Source: Pseudacidovorax intermedius
GTDB taxonomy: Bacteria > Pseudomonadota > Gammaproteobacteria > Burkholderiales > Burkholderiaceae_C
Length of the DNA: 40,066 nucleotides
Direction of reading: 5' to 3'
Assembly (NCBI RefSeq): GCF_001476815.1
Contig: NZ_LDSL01000050.1
Location: 1 to 40,066, forward strand
In this document: in pieces, positions 1 through 8,291 of the stretch
Layout: each line of letters begins with the position of its first letter
How positions within the stretch are numbered: the first letter of the stretch is position 1
Program-made: the position numbers and the translations under genes
The notes under the pieces: model-generated
Told to the model about the DNA's origin: nothing
The model's database searches: none
The model's input: the letters and a program-made list of their open reading frames with translations, nothing else

Positions 1-852
1 GTGATCGGCACGCTGGCCAACATCGAGGGCTTCGTCCGCGACGACCTGCTGCGCCACGTGCAGGCGCACCACGTGGGGCCGAAGACGGTGGTGGCGGCGG
101 CCGGCAACGTCGATGCGGCAGCCTGGATGGCGCTGGCCGCCGAGCTGTTCGCCGGCATGCCGTCCGGGGCCGAGCCTTCGGCCGCCCAGCCGCCCGCGGC
201 CACGCCCTATGCGGGGCAGGCGCTGGCGCGGCGCTTCGCGCAGGTGTCGCAGGTGTTCCTGAACATCGCCTGGCCCGTCGCGCCCGTGGGCGCGGATGCG
301 CTGGCCCAGGCGCGCTGGCGCCTGGCGGCGGGCCTCGCCGCCAACCTCTTCGGCGGCGGCATGTCGGCCCCGCTGGCGGACACCATCCGCGAGCGGCTGG
401 GCCTGGCCTACACCGCGGACGCCACCCTCGACAAGGGCGACGCCTGGGCCAACTTCGTCGTCAGCGCGGTGACCACGCCCGACAAGCTGGACGCGCTGGT
501 CGCCGCCACGGGCGAGCTGCTGCGCGCCCAGGCGGCGGCCATCGACCCGGTGCACCTCGAGCGCGCGAAGAACCAGCTGGCCGTGTCGCGCGTGCGCGCG
601 GCGGAGCGGCCCTACGCCACCATGGAGCAGGCGGTGGAGGAACTGCTGGCCTGCGGCGCCGTGCTGTCGCTGCCCGACGCCCTGGCGATGATCCAGGACA
701 TCGGCGCCGACGAGGTGCGGGCGGTGTTCGAGCGGATGCTGGCCCATCCGCCTGCGCTGGCCGTGACGGGGAAGGGCGTCAGTGGCAAGACGGCACGGCA
801 GTTGGCGGGGCGCTTCGCGGCGACGGCCGGGCGATCCGCACCGTCGCCTTGA
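1..852 (+). CDS. M16 family (insulinase-like) peptidase, C-terminal part, cut by window start
   Basis: This is the C-terminal half of a pitrilysin/insulinase-type zinc metallopeptidase or its inactive partner subunit. The first visible residues look like the end of the N-terminal M16 domain. The second domain follows, with the RERLGLAYTADATL stretch, which matches the conserved R/Y region of the M16 C-terminal domain. The HxxEH zinc motif would lie upstream of the window, so catalytic competence cannot be judged. The GTG at position 1 is in frame but is very unlikely to be the true start, because it falls inside a domain. In proteobacteria such proteins are often periplasmic and encoded as adjacent pairs. 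The stop is followed by a 177-bp gap and a convergent lipoprotein gene. Confidence 0.8.
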   Translation: MIGTLANIEGFVRDDLLRHVQAHHVGPKTVVAAAGNVDAAAWMALAAELFAGMPSGAEPSAAQPPAATPYAGQALARRFAQVSQVFLNIAWPVAPVGADALAQARWRLAAGLAANLFGGGMSAPLADTIRERLGLAYTADATLDKGDAWANFVVSAVTTPDKLDALVAATGELLRAQAAAIDPVHLERAKNQLAVSRVRAAERPYATMEQAVEELLACGAVLSLPDALAMIQDIGADEVRAVFERMLAHPPALAVTGKGVSGKTARQLAGRFAATAGRSAPSP

Positions 853-1029
853 GCTTGCCAAAGGCACGGAGGCCGGCCCCCGAGCGCCTGGCCTCCCTGC
901 TGCTGGACGCGGTGCGTGAGCATCTGGGGCCGGGCTTCGGCACATCGCCGGCACCAGCGGCCGGGTGGCCGTGCCGCATAGCGCGCAGGCCGGACGCCCA
1001 ATTGGGCCGGGGACCGTCGCCGACCCGGC

Positions 1030-1365
1030 TCAAAACGCCTGGACCTGCCCCTGGCACCGCCCGTCGCCGTGGCCGGCGAAGCCGCCCGTCGGCGCGCACA
1101 GCGCCTGGCCGGACGCGTCGTAGAGGTAGTTGAACCGGTCGCAGCAAGGCGCCGTCACGAGGTAGGCCACCTTGCCCATGTAGCGCACCCGCTGGATGGG
1201 GAAGGCCGGCGAGCCGCGGGCGCCGCTTTCCAGGCGGAGGATTTCGCGCTGGACAACCTCCGCCGGATAGGCCGTGAACCCGACATCGTCGGTGTCGGCC
1301 CTGTCTTCGATGCTGCTGCACGAAGCCAGCATGACGAGAGAGGCGAGCAGGAAGTGCGGATGCAT
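1030..1365 (-). CDS. small cysteine-rich lipoprotein, function unknown
   Basis: The 111-residue product starts with a short hydrophobic signal and a lipobox (LASC, Cys16), so it should be lipidated and face the periplasm. The start at 1365 is preferred over an in-frame start 25 codons upstream, because it places the signal peptide at the N-terminus and has GGAGA about 6 nt ahead. The mature part has a compact C-terminal motif, roughly APCCD..NYLYD...LCAP.GGF.G.GDG.C, with four cysteines that could form disulfides. I associate this pattern with small uncharacterised bacterial lipoproteins (DUF6970-like); that link is from memory and not verified. Its neighbours give no functional hint. Confidence 0.7.
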   Translation of the reverse strand: MHPHFLLASLVMLASCSSIEDRADTDDVGFTAYPAEVVQREILRLESGARGSPAFPIQRVRYMGKVAYLVTAPCCDRFNYLYDASGQALCAPTGGFAGHGDGRCQGQVQAF

Positions 1366-1465
1366 CGAGGTCTCCGGGCGGCGGTAAGCGGGTCTTTTAT
1401 AGCCGCGCGTCCTCGGAGCCTGAAGATGGGCATCCCGCACGACGGGAAGGGGGCGAGGGTGGCCG

Positions 1466-2884
1466 TCAGGCAGCCCGCGCCGTCGCCGCCTCCCGCTTCA
1501 GGAAGTCGTACACCCGCGCGTCGTCTGCGTAGGCCGCGTTGAAGCGCATCCACGGCGTCGGCTGGGCACTGGGCAAGAACAGATGCCCTGGCGCCAGCAG
1601 CAGCCCCGCCGCCACGGCGCGCTGGGCGACCGCCGCCGCGTCCATGCCGTCCGCAGGCAACCGCGCCCACAGAAAGGGCCCGCCCGCCGGCTGGCCGAAC
1701 ACCTCCAGTCCCGCCTTCGCCAGCCCCGCACACACGGCCACCTGCGCCTCGGCCAGGCGCTGCGCCAGCCGCGCGACATGGGCGCGGTGCTTGCCCTCGG
1801 CCAGCACGGCGTGCACCAGCCGCTCGTTCATCTCCGAGCTGGTCAGGCTGTCGCTCATCTTGGCGTGGATGAGCTTGTCGACCATCTCCTCGTTCGCGGT
1901 GACGAAGCCCACGCGCAGGCTGGGTGAGACGAGCTTGGAGAAGCCGCCCACGTAGATCACGCGCCGCAACTGGTCCAGGCTGGCGAGCGAGGTGGCGCCG
2001 GCCGGCTCCAGCCCGGCCATGACGTCGTTCTCGACGATGGCGAAGCCCAGTTGCTCGGCCAGGCGCAGCAGTTGATAGGCCTTGGCCGGCGCGCAGGAGG
2101 AGCCGGTGGGGTTGTGCAGGTGCGTCTGGATGAAGAAGGCCTTGGGCCGGTGGCGCTGGGCGAGGGCCTGCAGGGCCGCCAGGTCGGGGCCGTCCTGCAG
2201 CCGCGGCACGCCGACCAGGCGGGCGCCCTGCTGGCGCAGTGTCTCGAAGAGGTTGGTGGAGCCGGGGTCGTCCACCAGCACGGCGTCGCCCGGCTGCAGC
2301 AGGCAGCGGCCGGCCAGCGCCAGGGCCTGGGTGGCACCGTGGGTCAGCACGATCTGGTGCGGCGGCGCCTGCACGGCGCGGGCGGCCAGCTGCGCCTCGA
2401 TCTGCTGGCGCAGCGGCAGGTAGCCATGGGGCGAGCCGTAGCGGGCGAGGGCGGGGCCCTGCTTGCGGGCCAGGCCCGACAGGGCCCGGCGCACGGCGTC
2501 GGACTGCAGCCACTCCGGCGGCATCCAGCCGCAGCCGGCGTTGAGCAGCGAGGCGTCGTCCTCGTACACCCGGCGGATCAGCCACAGCGAATCGACCGCG
2601 GTGCGGCCGACGAAGGGCTTGCGGCGCGCGCCCTGGCCGGCGGTGTCGCCGTGCGCCGCGACGTAGTAGCCGCTGGCGGGGCGCGCCTCCACGTAGCCGT
2701 CGGCCACCAGGCGCTGGTAGGCATTGGTCGCCGTCATGGTGCTCACGCCGGACTCGCGCGCCAGTTCGCGCACCGAAGGCAGGCGTGCACCGACGGCGAG
2801 CGCGCCGCGGTCGATCTGCAGGGCGAGGGCATCGCGGATCTGCCGCACCAGGGGCACGTCGGAGCGGGGGTCGAGCGAAATCAT
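1466..2884 (-). CDS. MocR-type transcriptional regulator (GntR HTH fused to aminotransferase-like domain)
   Basis: This 472-residue protein has a GntR winged helix (about residues 8-75, with LPSVRELARESGVS) joined to a fold-type I aminotransferase domain (about 110-470). The PLP-binding lysine is in GGFSK (K317), and the HNPTG stretch (about 257-261) and the Asn-Asp segment near 286 are also present. MocR proteins use PLP to sense amino acids or vitamin B6 and usually control divergent transport or PLP-synthesis genes. The divergent gene here starts an oligopeptide-type ABC operon, which is its most likely target. The start at 2884 gives the canonical MISLDPRSDVPL N-terminus; an in-frame start 20 codons upstream is possible. 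The effector is not predictable. Confidence 0.88.
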   Translation of the reverse strand: MISLDPRSDVPLVRQIRDALALQIDRGALAVGARLPSVRELARESGVSTMTATNAYQRLVADGYVEARPASGYYVAAHGDTAGQGARRKPFVGRTAVDSLWLIRRVYEDDASLLNAGCGWMPPEWLQSDAVRRALSGLARKQGPALARYGSPHGYLPLRQQIEAQLAARAVQAPPHQIVLTHGATQALALAGRCLLQPGDAVLVDDPGSTNLFETLRQQGARLVGVPRLQDGPDLAALQALAQRHRPKAFFIQTHLHNPTGSSCAPAKAYQLLRLAEQLGFAIVENDVMAGLEPAGATSLASLDQLRRVIYVGGFSKLVSPSLRVGFVTANEEMVDKLIHAKMSDSLTSSEMNERLVHAVLAEGKHRAHVARLAQRLAEAQVAVCAGLAKAGLEVFGQPAGGPFLWARLPADGMDAAAVAQRAVAAGLLLAPGHLFLPSAQPTPWMRFNAAYADDARVYDFLKREAATARAA

Positions 2885-2928
2885 GGCTGGGCGATGTGTG
2901 GCGACGTGGAGCGACGGGGCACTGAATG

Positions 2929-2945
2929 GGTGCACGCGATGCACC
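2929..2945. promoter_or_regulatory. inverted repeat GGTGCA-N5-TGCACC, candidate MocR operator
   Basis: A perfect 6-bp inverted repeat with a 5-bp spacer lies in the 204-bp gap between the MocR-type gene and the divergent ABC operon, about 45 bp upstream of the regulator start. Its position suits autoregulation. MocR proteins often bind direct repeats as well, so the assignment is an inference. Confidence 0.4.
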
Positions 2946-3088
2946 TGTCTGTGATCGCTGTGCTGGACTGTTCTAGTTCAGCCCTTTGCAACTGTACATA
3001 TTCAATTGCGTCGATTTTTGTCCCAATCCATCCCCACCGGCAAGCCGGATCTTTTTCCCGCATTTCCACCGCCCTCTTCGGAAGCTTC

Positions 3089-4708
3089 ATGCACACCTCC
3101 CAAACTTCTGCCGCCCGCCCCGTGAGCCGCCGTGCCCTGTCGAAGTGGGCGGCCTGCGCCGCCATGCTGGCCGTGACGGCCGGCACCGCGCTGCCCGCCG
3201 CGGCGCAGTCCAGCACCCTTCGGATCATTCCCACCACCAACATGACGGTGCTGGACCCGATCTGGACCACGGCCTACATCTCGCGCAACTTCGGCTACAT
3301 GATCTACGACACCCTGTTCGGCACCGATGCCCAGGGCAAGATCCAGCCGCAGATGGTGGGCAAGTGGAGCGTGTCCAAGGACAACAAGACCTGGACCTTC
3401 CAGCTGCGCGACGGCCTGGAGTTCCACGACGGCAAGCCGGTCACCAGCGAGGACGTGGTCGCCTCGCTCAAGCGCTGGGCCAGCCGCGACACCTTCGGCG
3501 GCCAGCTGGCCAAGGCCATCGACAAGTACGAAACGCCCGACGCCAGGACCTTCGTCATCCAGCTCAAGGAGCCCTTCGGCCTGGTGACCGAGGCGCTGGG
3601 CAAGCCCTCGTCCAACGTGCCCTTCATCATGCCCAAGCGCGTGGCCGACACGCCCGGCGACGTGCAGGTCAAGGAAACCATCGGCTCCGGCCCCTACGTC
3701 TTCAAGGCCGACGAGTTCCGCCCCGGCGAGAAGGCCGTCTTCCTCAAGAACACCAAGTACAAGCCGCGCGCCGAGGCGCCTTCGGGCACGGCCGGTGGCA
3801 AGAACGTGTACGTGGACCGCGTGGAATGGCTGTTCATCCGCGACGCGCAGACCCAGCTCAATGCCCTGCTCAACGGCGAGGCCGACATCCTGGAGCAGCC
3901 CGCCTTCGAGCAGTACGCCACGCTGCGCAGCAACCCGGGCGTGGAACTGGTCGACGCCCAGCCGGCCGGCAACCAGTTCATCCTGCGCTTCAACTTCCTG
4001 CATGCGCCCTTCGACAACGAGAAAGTCCGCCGCGCCGCCATGCTGGCGCTGGGGCAGGAGGCCTTTTTGCGCACGCAGGTGGGCACGCCCGGCCTCACGC
4101 GCTACTGCAAGAGCATGTTCCCCTGCGGCACGCCCTACGAGTCGGCCAACACGGGCGAATACACCGGCATCGCCAATCCGCAGAAGGCCAAGGCCCTGCT
4201 GGCCGAGGCCGGCTACAAGGGCGAGCCGGTGGTGCTGATGCGCCCGGCCGACAACGGCACCATCGGCAAGCTGCCGCTGGTGGCCAAGCAGCAACTGGAG
4301 CAGGCCGGCTTCAAGGTCGACCTGCAGAACATGGACTGGCAGACCCTGGTGGCCCGCCGCGCCAAGAAGGACGCGCCCTCGGCCGGCGGCTGGAGCATCT
4401 TCATGACCTCCTGGACGGCCTCGGACATCCTCAACCCGCTGACCATGGCCATGATGAACGCCACCGGCGACAAGGGCTGGTTCGGCTGGCAGGACGACCC
4501 GAAGCTCGAAGCCATCAAGAAGCAGTTCATCGCCGCCGGCACCGATGCCGAGAAGAAGAAGCTGGCCGAGGCCGCGCAGCTTCAGGCCTTCCAGACCGTG
4601 ACGCACGTGCCCGTGGGCCAGTACAACCAGCCGGCCGCCGTGCGCAAGGGCGTCACCGGCCTGGTGCCCGCCGGCGCCCAGGTCTACTGGAACATCCGCA
4701 AGCAGTGA
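3089..4708 (+). CDS. peptide/opine-type ABC transporter substrate-binding protein (SBP_bac_5 family)
   Basis: The 539-residue product is a DppA/OppA-class periplasmic binding protein. It has a signal peptide with a twin-arginine-like motif (SRRALSK) and an Ala-rich segment ending AAAQ. The mature domain shows family features such as the Y..LF..D..GK..P.....W pattern near residues 75-100, FHDGKPVTSEDV, and a C-terminal cysteine-containing lobe. The ATG at 3089 has GGAAG about 6 nt upstream and places the signal at the N-terminus. Permease and ATPase genes follow in tight order, so it captures the operon's substrate. The downstream amidase suggests a peptide, amide or similar solute, but the ligand cannot be read from sequence. 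Confidence 0.9.
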   Translation: MHTSQTSAARPVSRRALSKWAACAAMLAVTAGTALPAAAQSSTLRIIPTTNMTVLDPIWTTAYISRNFGYMIYDTLFGTDAQGKIQPQMVGKWSVSKDNKTWTFQLRDGLEFHDGKPVTSEDVVASLKRWASRDTFGGQLAKAIDKYETPDARTFVIQLKEPFGLVTEALGKPSSNVPFIMPKRVADTPGDVQVKETIGSGPYVFKADEFRPGEKAVFLKNTKYKPRAEAPSGTAGGKNVYVDRVEWLFIRDAQTQLNALLNGEADILEQPAFEQYATLRSNPGVELVDAQPAGNQFILRFNFLHAPFDNEKVRRAAMLALGQEAFLRTQVGTPGLTRYCKSMFPCGTPYESANTGEYTGIANPQKAKALLAEAGYKGEPVVLMRPADNGTIGKLPLVAKQQLEQAGFKVDLQNMDWQTLVARRAKKDAPSAGGWSIFMTSWTASDILNPLTMAMMNATGDKGWFGWQDDPKLEAIKKQFIAAGTDAEKKKLAEAAQLQAFQTVTHVPVGQYNQPAAVRKGVTGLVPAGAQVYWNIRKQ

Positions 4709-4721
4709 AGGCAGGACGGCC

Positions 4722-5663
4722 ATGCTGAGCTTTCTGGGCAAACGCCTGCTCGCCACGCTGCCGGTGATCCTGGTGGTGGCCATCGCGGTCTTCATGATCG
4801 TGCGGCTGACCCCCGGCGACCCCGCGGCCATCATCGGCGGCAACAGCGCCACCAACGAGGACCTGGACCGCATCCGCGCGCAACTGGGCCTGACCCAGCC
4901 GCTGTGGACGCAGTTCGCCACCTGGGCCGGCAATGTGCTGCACGGCGACCTGGGCTTCTCCTTCTTCCTGAACAAGCCGGTGGTGGCCCTGATCGGCCAG
5001 CGCATCGAGCCCACGCTCTCGCTGGCCATCGGCACCCTGCTGCTGGCCGTGGCCATCGCGCTGCCGCTGGGCACCCTGGCGGCCTGGCGCATGGGCGGCT
5101 GGCTGGACAAGGCGGTCATGGCCTTCTCGGTGGCCGGCTTCTCGGTGCCGGTGTTCGTCATCGGCTACGTGCTGATCTACCTGCTGGCGATGAAGCTGCA
5201 GTGGTTCCCGGTGCAGGGCTACCGCCGCATCGGCGAAGGCGTGGGCCCGTGGGCGCGGCAACTGGTGCTGCCCTGCCTGACGCTGGCCGTGACCTACGTG
5301 GCGCTGCTGGCCCGCGTGACCCGCGCCGCCGTGAGCGAGGCGCTGACCGAGGACTACATCCGTACCGCCCGGGCCAAGGGCATCGGCGAACGCGCCGTGC
5401 TCAGCCACCATGCGCTGCGCAACGCGGCCGTGCCGGTGGCCACCGTGATCGGCGTGAGCGCGGCCCTGCTGCTGGGCGGCGTGGTGGTGACCGAAACGGT
5501 CTACGCCATTCCCGGCCTCGGCCAGCTGACGGTGGACGCGGTGCTCAACCGCGACTTCCCGGTGCTGCAGGGCGTGGTGCTGTTCTTCGCGCTGATCTAC
5601 GTGGGCGTCAACCTGCTGGTGGACGTCAGCTACCTCTTCCTCGACCCCCGCATCCGGTACTGA
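4722..5663 (+). CDS. ABC transporter permease, DppB-like
   Basis: This 313-residue inner-membrane protein has six predicted transmembrane segments. The first is at residues 8-28, followed by the long periplasmic loop typical of DppB/OppB. The EAA loop that contacts the ATPase is EALTEDYIRTARAKG (about residues 206-220). Length and topology fit the family. It starts 13 nt after the binding-protein stop with AGGA ahead of the ATG, and is followed after 4 nt by the partner permease, so the genes are almost certainly co-transcribed. Confidence 0.92.
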   Translation: MLSFLGKRLLATLPVILVVAIAVFMIVRLTPGDPAAIIGGNSATNEDLDRIRAQLGLTQPLWTQFATWAGNVLHGDLGFSFFLNKPVVALIGQRIEPTLSLAIGTLLLAVAIALPLGTLAAWRMGGWLDKAVMAFSVAGFSVPVFVIGYVLIYLLAMKLQWFPVQGYRRIGEGVGPWARQLVLPCLTLAVTYVALLARVTRAAVSEALTEDYIRTARAKGIGERAVLSHHALRNAAVPVATVIGVSAALLLGGVVVTETVYAIPGLGQLTVDAVLNRDFPVLQGVVLFFALIYVGVNLLVDVSYLFLDPRIRY

Positions 5664-5667
5664 AGCC

Positions 5668-6540
5668 ATGGGCACCTTCCACAAACTCTGGCGCCACGGC
5701 GCCGTGCGCGGCGGCACGCTGGTGCTGCTGGTGCTCACCCTGGTCGGGCTGATGGCACCCTGGCTCGGCACCTTCGACCCCTCGGCCATGGACGCGACCT
5801 TCATCACCGTGCCCGCCGGCACCGCCGGCCAGGTCACGCTGCCCGACGGCGCGACGGTGCAGCACACCTTCTGGATGGGCAGCGACAGCGTGGGCCGCGA
5901 CATCTGGAGCCGCGTGCTCTACGGCACTCGCATCTCGCTGCTGGTGGGCGTGCTCACCGCCGCCCTGGCGGTGGTGCTGGGCTGCACGCTGGGCATGCTG
6001 GCCGGCTACTTCCGCGCCGCCGATGCGGTGCTGATGCGCGTCATGGACGGCCTGATGGCCATCCCCGCCGTGCTGCTGGCCATCACGCTGGTGGCCATGC
6101 TGGGCGCCAGCCTGCCGACGGTGATCCTGGCCATCGCCGTGCCGGAGGTGCCGCGGGTGACCCGCCTGGTGCGCGCCCTGGTGATCGGCCTGCGCGACGA
6201 GCCCTTCGTCGAGGCCGCCCGCGCCCTGGCCACGCCCAACGCCACCATCCTGTGGCGCGACATCCTGCCCAACGCGCTGGCGCCGCTGATCGTGCAGGGC
6301 ACCTTCGTCGCCGCATCGGCCGTGCTGACCGAAGCCATCCTGAGCTTCCTGGGCCTGGGCCTGCCGGCCGAAGTGCCCACCTGGGGAAACATCATGGCCG
6401 AGGGGCGCGTGCTGTTCTCGCAGGCCCCCGGCAACGTGCTGTGGCCCGCGCTCTTCCTGGTGCCCACCGTGCTGGCCATCAACCTGCTGGGCGACGGGCT
6501 GCGCGACGTGCTCGATCCCAAGTTCTCCAAGCGCAGCTGA
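5668..6540 (+). CDS. ABC transporter permease, DppC-like
   Basis: The 290-residue second permease pairs with the upstream DppB-like subunit. It has an N-terminal transmembrane helix, the conserved GSDSVGRDIWSRVLYGTRISL segment (about residues 71-91) that marks DppC/OppC proteins, a core of five more helices, and an EAA loop around EAARALATPNATILWRDILP. Its start lies 4 nt behind the previous stop, which suggests translational coupling. The product would sit in the inner membrane as half of the translocation pore. Confidence 0.92.
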   Translation: MGTFHKLWRHGAVRGGTLVLLVLTLVGLMAPWLGTFDPSAMDATFITVPAGTAGQVTLPDGATVQHTFWMGSDSVGRDIWSRVLYGTRISLLVGVLTAALAVVLGCTLGMLAGYFRAADAVLMRVMDGLMAIPAVLLAITLVAMLGASLPTVILAIAVPEVPRVTRLVRALVIGLRDEPFVEAARALATPNATILWRDILPNALAPLIVQGTFVAASAVLTEAILSFLGLGLPAEVPTWGNIMAEGRVLFSQAPGNVLWPALFLVPTVLAINLLGDGLRDVLDPKFSKRS

Positions 6541-6553
6541 GCGAGGCCCGCCG

Positions 6554-8224
6554 ATGAAACCCCTTCCCACCCGAATCGCCGCCGGCGAAGCGCCCCACGC
6601 CCCTTCGGCGCCGGTGCTGGACGTGCGCGGCCTGCAGGTCGCACTGCCCGTCGACGCCGACCGGCCCCACGCCATCGAGCGGCTGGACGTGCGCATCGAG
6701 GCCGGCCGCACGCTGTGCATCGTGGGCGAGTCCGGCTCCGGCAAGTCGGTGCTGGCCACCACCGTGATGGCGCTGCTCGCCAAAGGCCTGACCATCACGG
6801 CCGGCGACATCGCGCTGGCCGGCGAGCCGCTGCTGAGCAGCGGCCGCTATCTGCCCGAGAAGCGCCTGCGCGCCTTGCGCGGCCAGGTGATGGGCATGGT
6901 CTTCCAGGAGCCGATGACGGCGCTCAACCCGGTGCTCGCCTGCGGCGAACAGGTGGACGAGCTGCTGCGCAACCACACGACCCTGACGCCCGCCGAGCGC
7001 AAGGCGCGCATCCTGCAGGTGTTCGAGCGCGTGCGCCTGCCCGACCCGCAGCGCATCTTTTCGAGCTATCCGCACCAGCTCTCGGGCGGCCAGCGCCAGC
7101 GCATCGTCATCGCCATGGCGATCATCCTCAAGCCGCGCCTCCTGATCTGCGACGAGCCGACCACGGCGCTGGACGTGACGACGCAGGCCGAGATCCTCAA
7201 GCTCATCGCCGAGCTGCAGCAGGAGCAGGGCAGTGCGGTGCTGTTCATCACGCACGACATGGGCGTGGTGGCCGAGATCGCCGACGAGGTGATGGTGATG
7301 CACCGCGGCAAGGTGGTGGAGCAGGGCCCGCGCGAGCAGGTGCTGCGCACGCCGTGCGAGGACTACACCCGCATGCTGCTGGCCACCGTGCCCGGCATGG
7401 TGCCGCCGCCGCCGCGCGCGCTGCCCGGCGGCCCGGCGCTGCTGGCCGGCCGCGCCGTCGGCAAGACCTACGTGCGCCGCGACTGGCTCGGCCGCGCCAG
7501 GCCCAACACCGCCCTCAAGGAGGCGAGCGTGGCCGTGCACCGCGGCGAGACCGTGGGCGTCGTCGGCGAATCCGGCTCGGGCAAGTCCACCTTCGCGCGC
7601 TGCATGATCCGGCTGATCGACCCCAGCGAGGGCACGATCACCTGGGGCGACCGCGAGGTGCAGTCGCTGTCGGAATCGCGCCTTCGGCCGCTGCGCTCGC
7701 GGGTGCAGGTGGTGTTCCAGGACCCGAACCGGTCGCTCAACCCTCGGCGCACCGTGGGCTCCTCGATGATCGAAGGCGCTGTCAACTTCGGCCTGGACGT
7801 GCCGGCCGCGCGCAAGCTGGCCGAGGAGCTGATGGACCGCATCCAGCTGCCGCGCGCCGCGCTGTCGCGCTATCCGCACCAGTTCTCGGGCGGGCAGCGC
7901 CAGCGCCTGGCCATCGCCCGCGCGGTCGCCTGCCAGCCGCAGGTGCTGGTGGCCGACGAGGCGGTGTCGGCGCTCGACGTGTCGGTGCAGGCACAGATCC
8001 TGGACCTGCTGCGCGAGGTACAGCGCGACTTCGGCCTCGGCATCCTGTTCATCACGCATGACCTGCGGGTGGCGGCGCAGCTGTGCGACCGTGTGATCGT
8101 GATGAACCAGGGCCGCATCGTGGAGGAGGGCCCGACGGCCGAGGTGTTCGGCCAGCCGGCCCATGCCTACACCCGCAAGCTGCTGGCCGCGGCACCGCGC
8201 ACCGAGCTGGGCGTGGCCGCCTGA
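6554..8224 (+). CDS. fused double ATP-binding protein of a peptide-type ABC importer (DppD-DppF fusion)
   Basis: This 556-residue protein contains two complete ABC ATPase domains. Domain one has Walker A GESGSGKS near 58-65, signature LSGGQ at 177-181 and Walker B LLICDEP ending near 202. Domain two has Walker A near 338-345, FSGGQ at 444-448 and VLVADEA with Glu469. Between them is the oligopeptide-ATPase C-terminal segment (about 265-300). Fusion of DppD- and DppF-like subunits into one chain is common in GsiA/YejF-type systems, so it is not odd in itself. It energises the two upstream permeases, and starts 13 nt after the last of them. Confidence 0.93.
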   Translation: MKPLPTRIAAGEAPHAPSAPVLDVRGLQVALPVDADRPHAIERLDVRIEAGRTLCIVGESGSGKSVLATTVMALLAKGLTITAGDIALAGEPLLSSGRYLPEKRLRALRGQVMGMVFQEPMTALNPVLACGEQVDELLRNHTTLTPAERKARILQVFERVRLPDPQRIFSSYPHQLSGGQRQRIVIAMAIILKPRLLICDEPTTALDVTTQAEILKLIAELQQEQGSAVLFITHDMGVVAEIADEVMVMHRGKVVEQGPREQVLRTPCEDYTRMLLATVPGMVPPPPRALPGGPALLAGRAVGKTYVRRDWLGRARPNTALKEASVAVHRGETVGVVGESGSGKSTFARCMIRLIDPSEGTITWGDREVQSLSESRLRPLRSRVQVVFQDPNRSLNPRRTVGSSMIEGAVNFGLDVPAARKLAEELMDRIQLPRAALSRYPHQFSGGQRQRLAIARAVACQPQVLVADEAVSALDVSVQAQILDLLREVQRDFGLGILFITHDLRVAAQLCDRVIVMNQGRIVEEGPTAEVFGQPAHAYTRKLLAAAPRTELGVAA

Positions 8225-8245
8225 GCACGGCTGCGCCGGACCGGG

Positions 8246-8251
8246 CAGAAT
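8246..8251 (+). promoter_or_regulatory. possible -10 element (CAGAAT) before the amidase gene
   Basis: The short gap between the ATPase and amidase genes holds CAGAAT followed by a T run and a TTCG-AC-CGAA mini-dyad. No good -35 hexamer is visible at the right spacing, so this is at best a weak internal promoter in an otherwise continuous operon. Confidence 0.2.
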
Positions 8252-8291
8252 TTTTGGTTCGACCGAATCCGCACACACAGAAAGACGACAC

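Noticed and set aside
946-976. CGGCAC/GTGCCG hairpin between the M16 and lipoprotein genes
   Set aside because: The 6-bp stem has a long loop and no T tract on either side, so it is not a convincing terminator in GC-rich DNA.
4653-6810. Long minus-strand open frames opposite the permease genes
   Set aside because: The plus strand encodes well-matched permeases with EAA loops; the antisense translations are His/Gln/Gly-rich low-complexity sequence.
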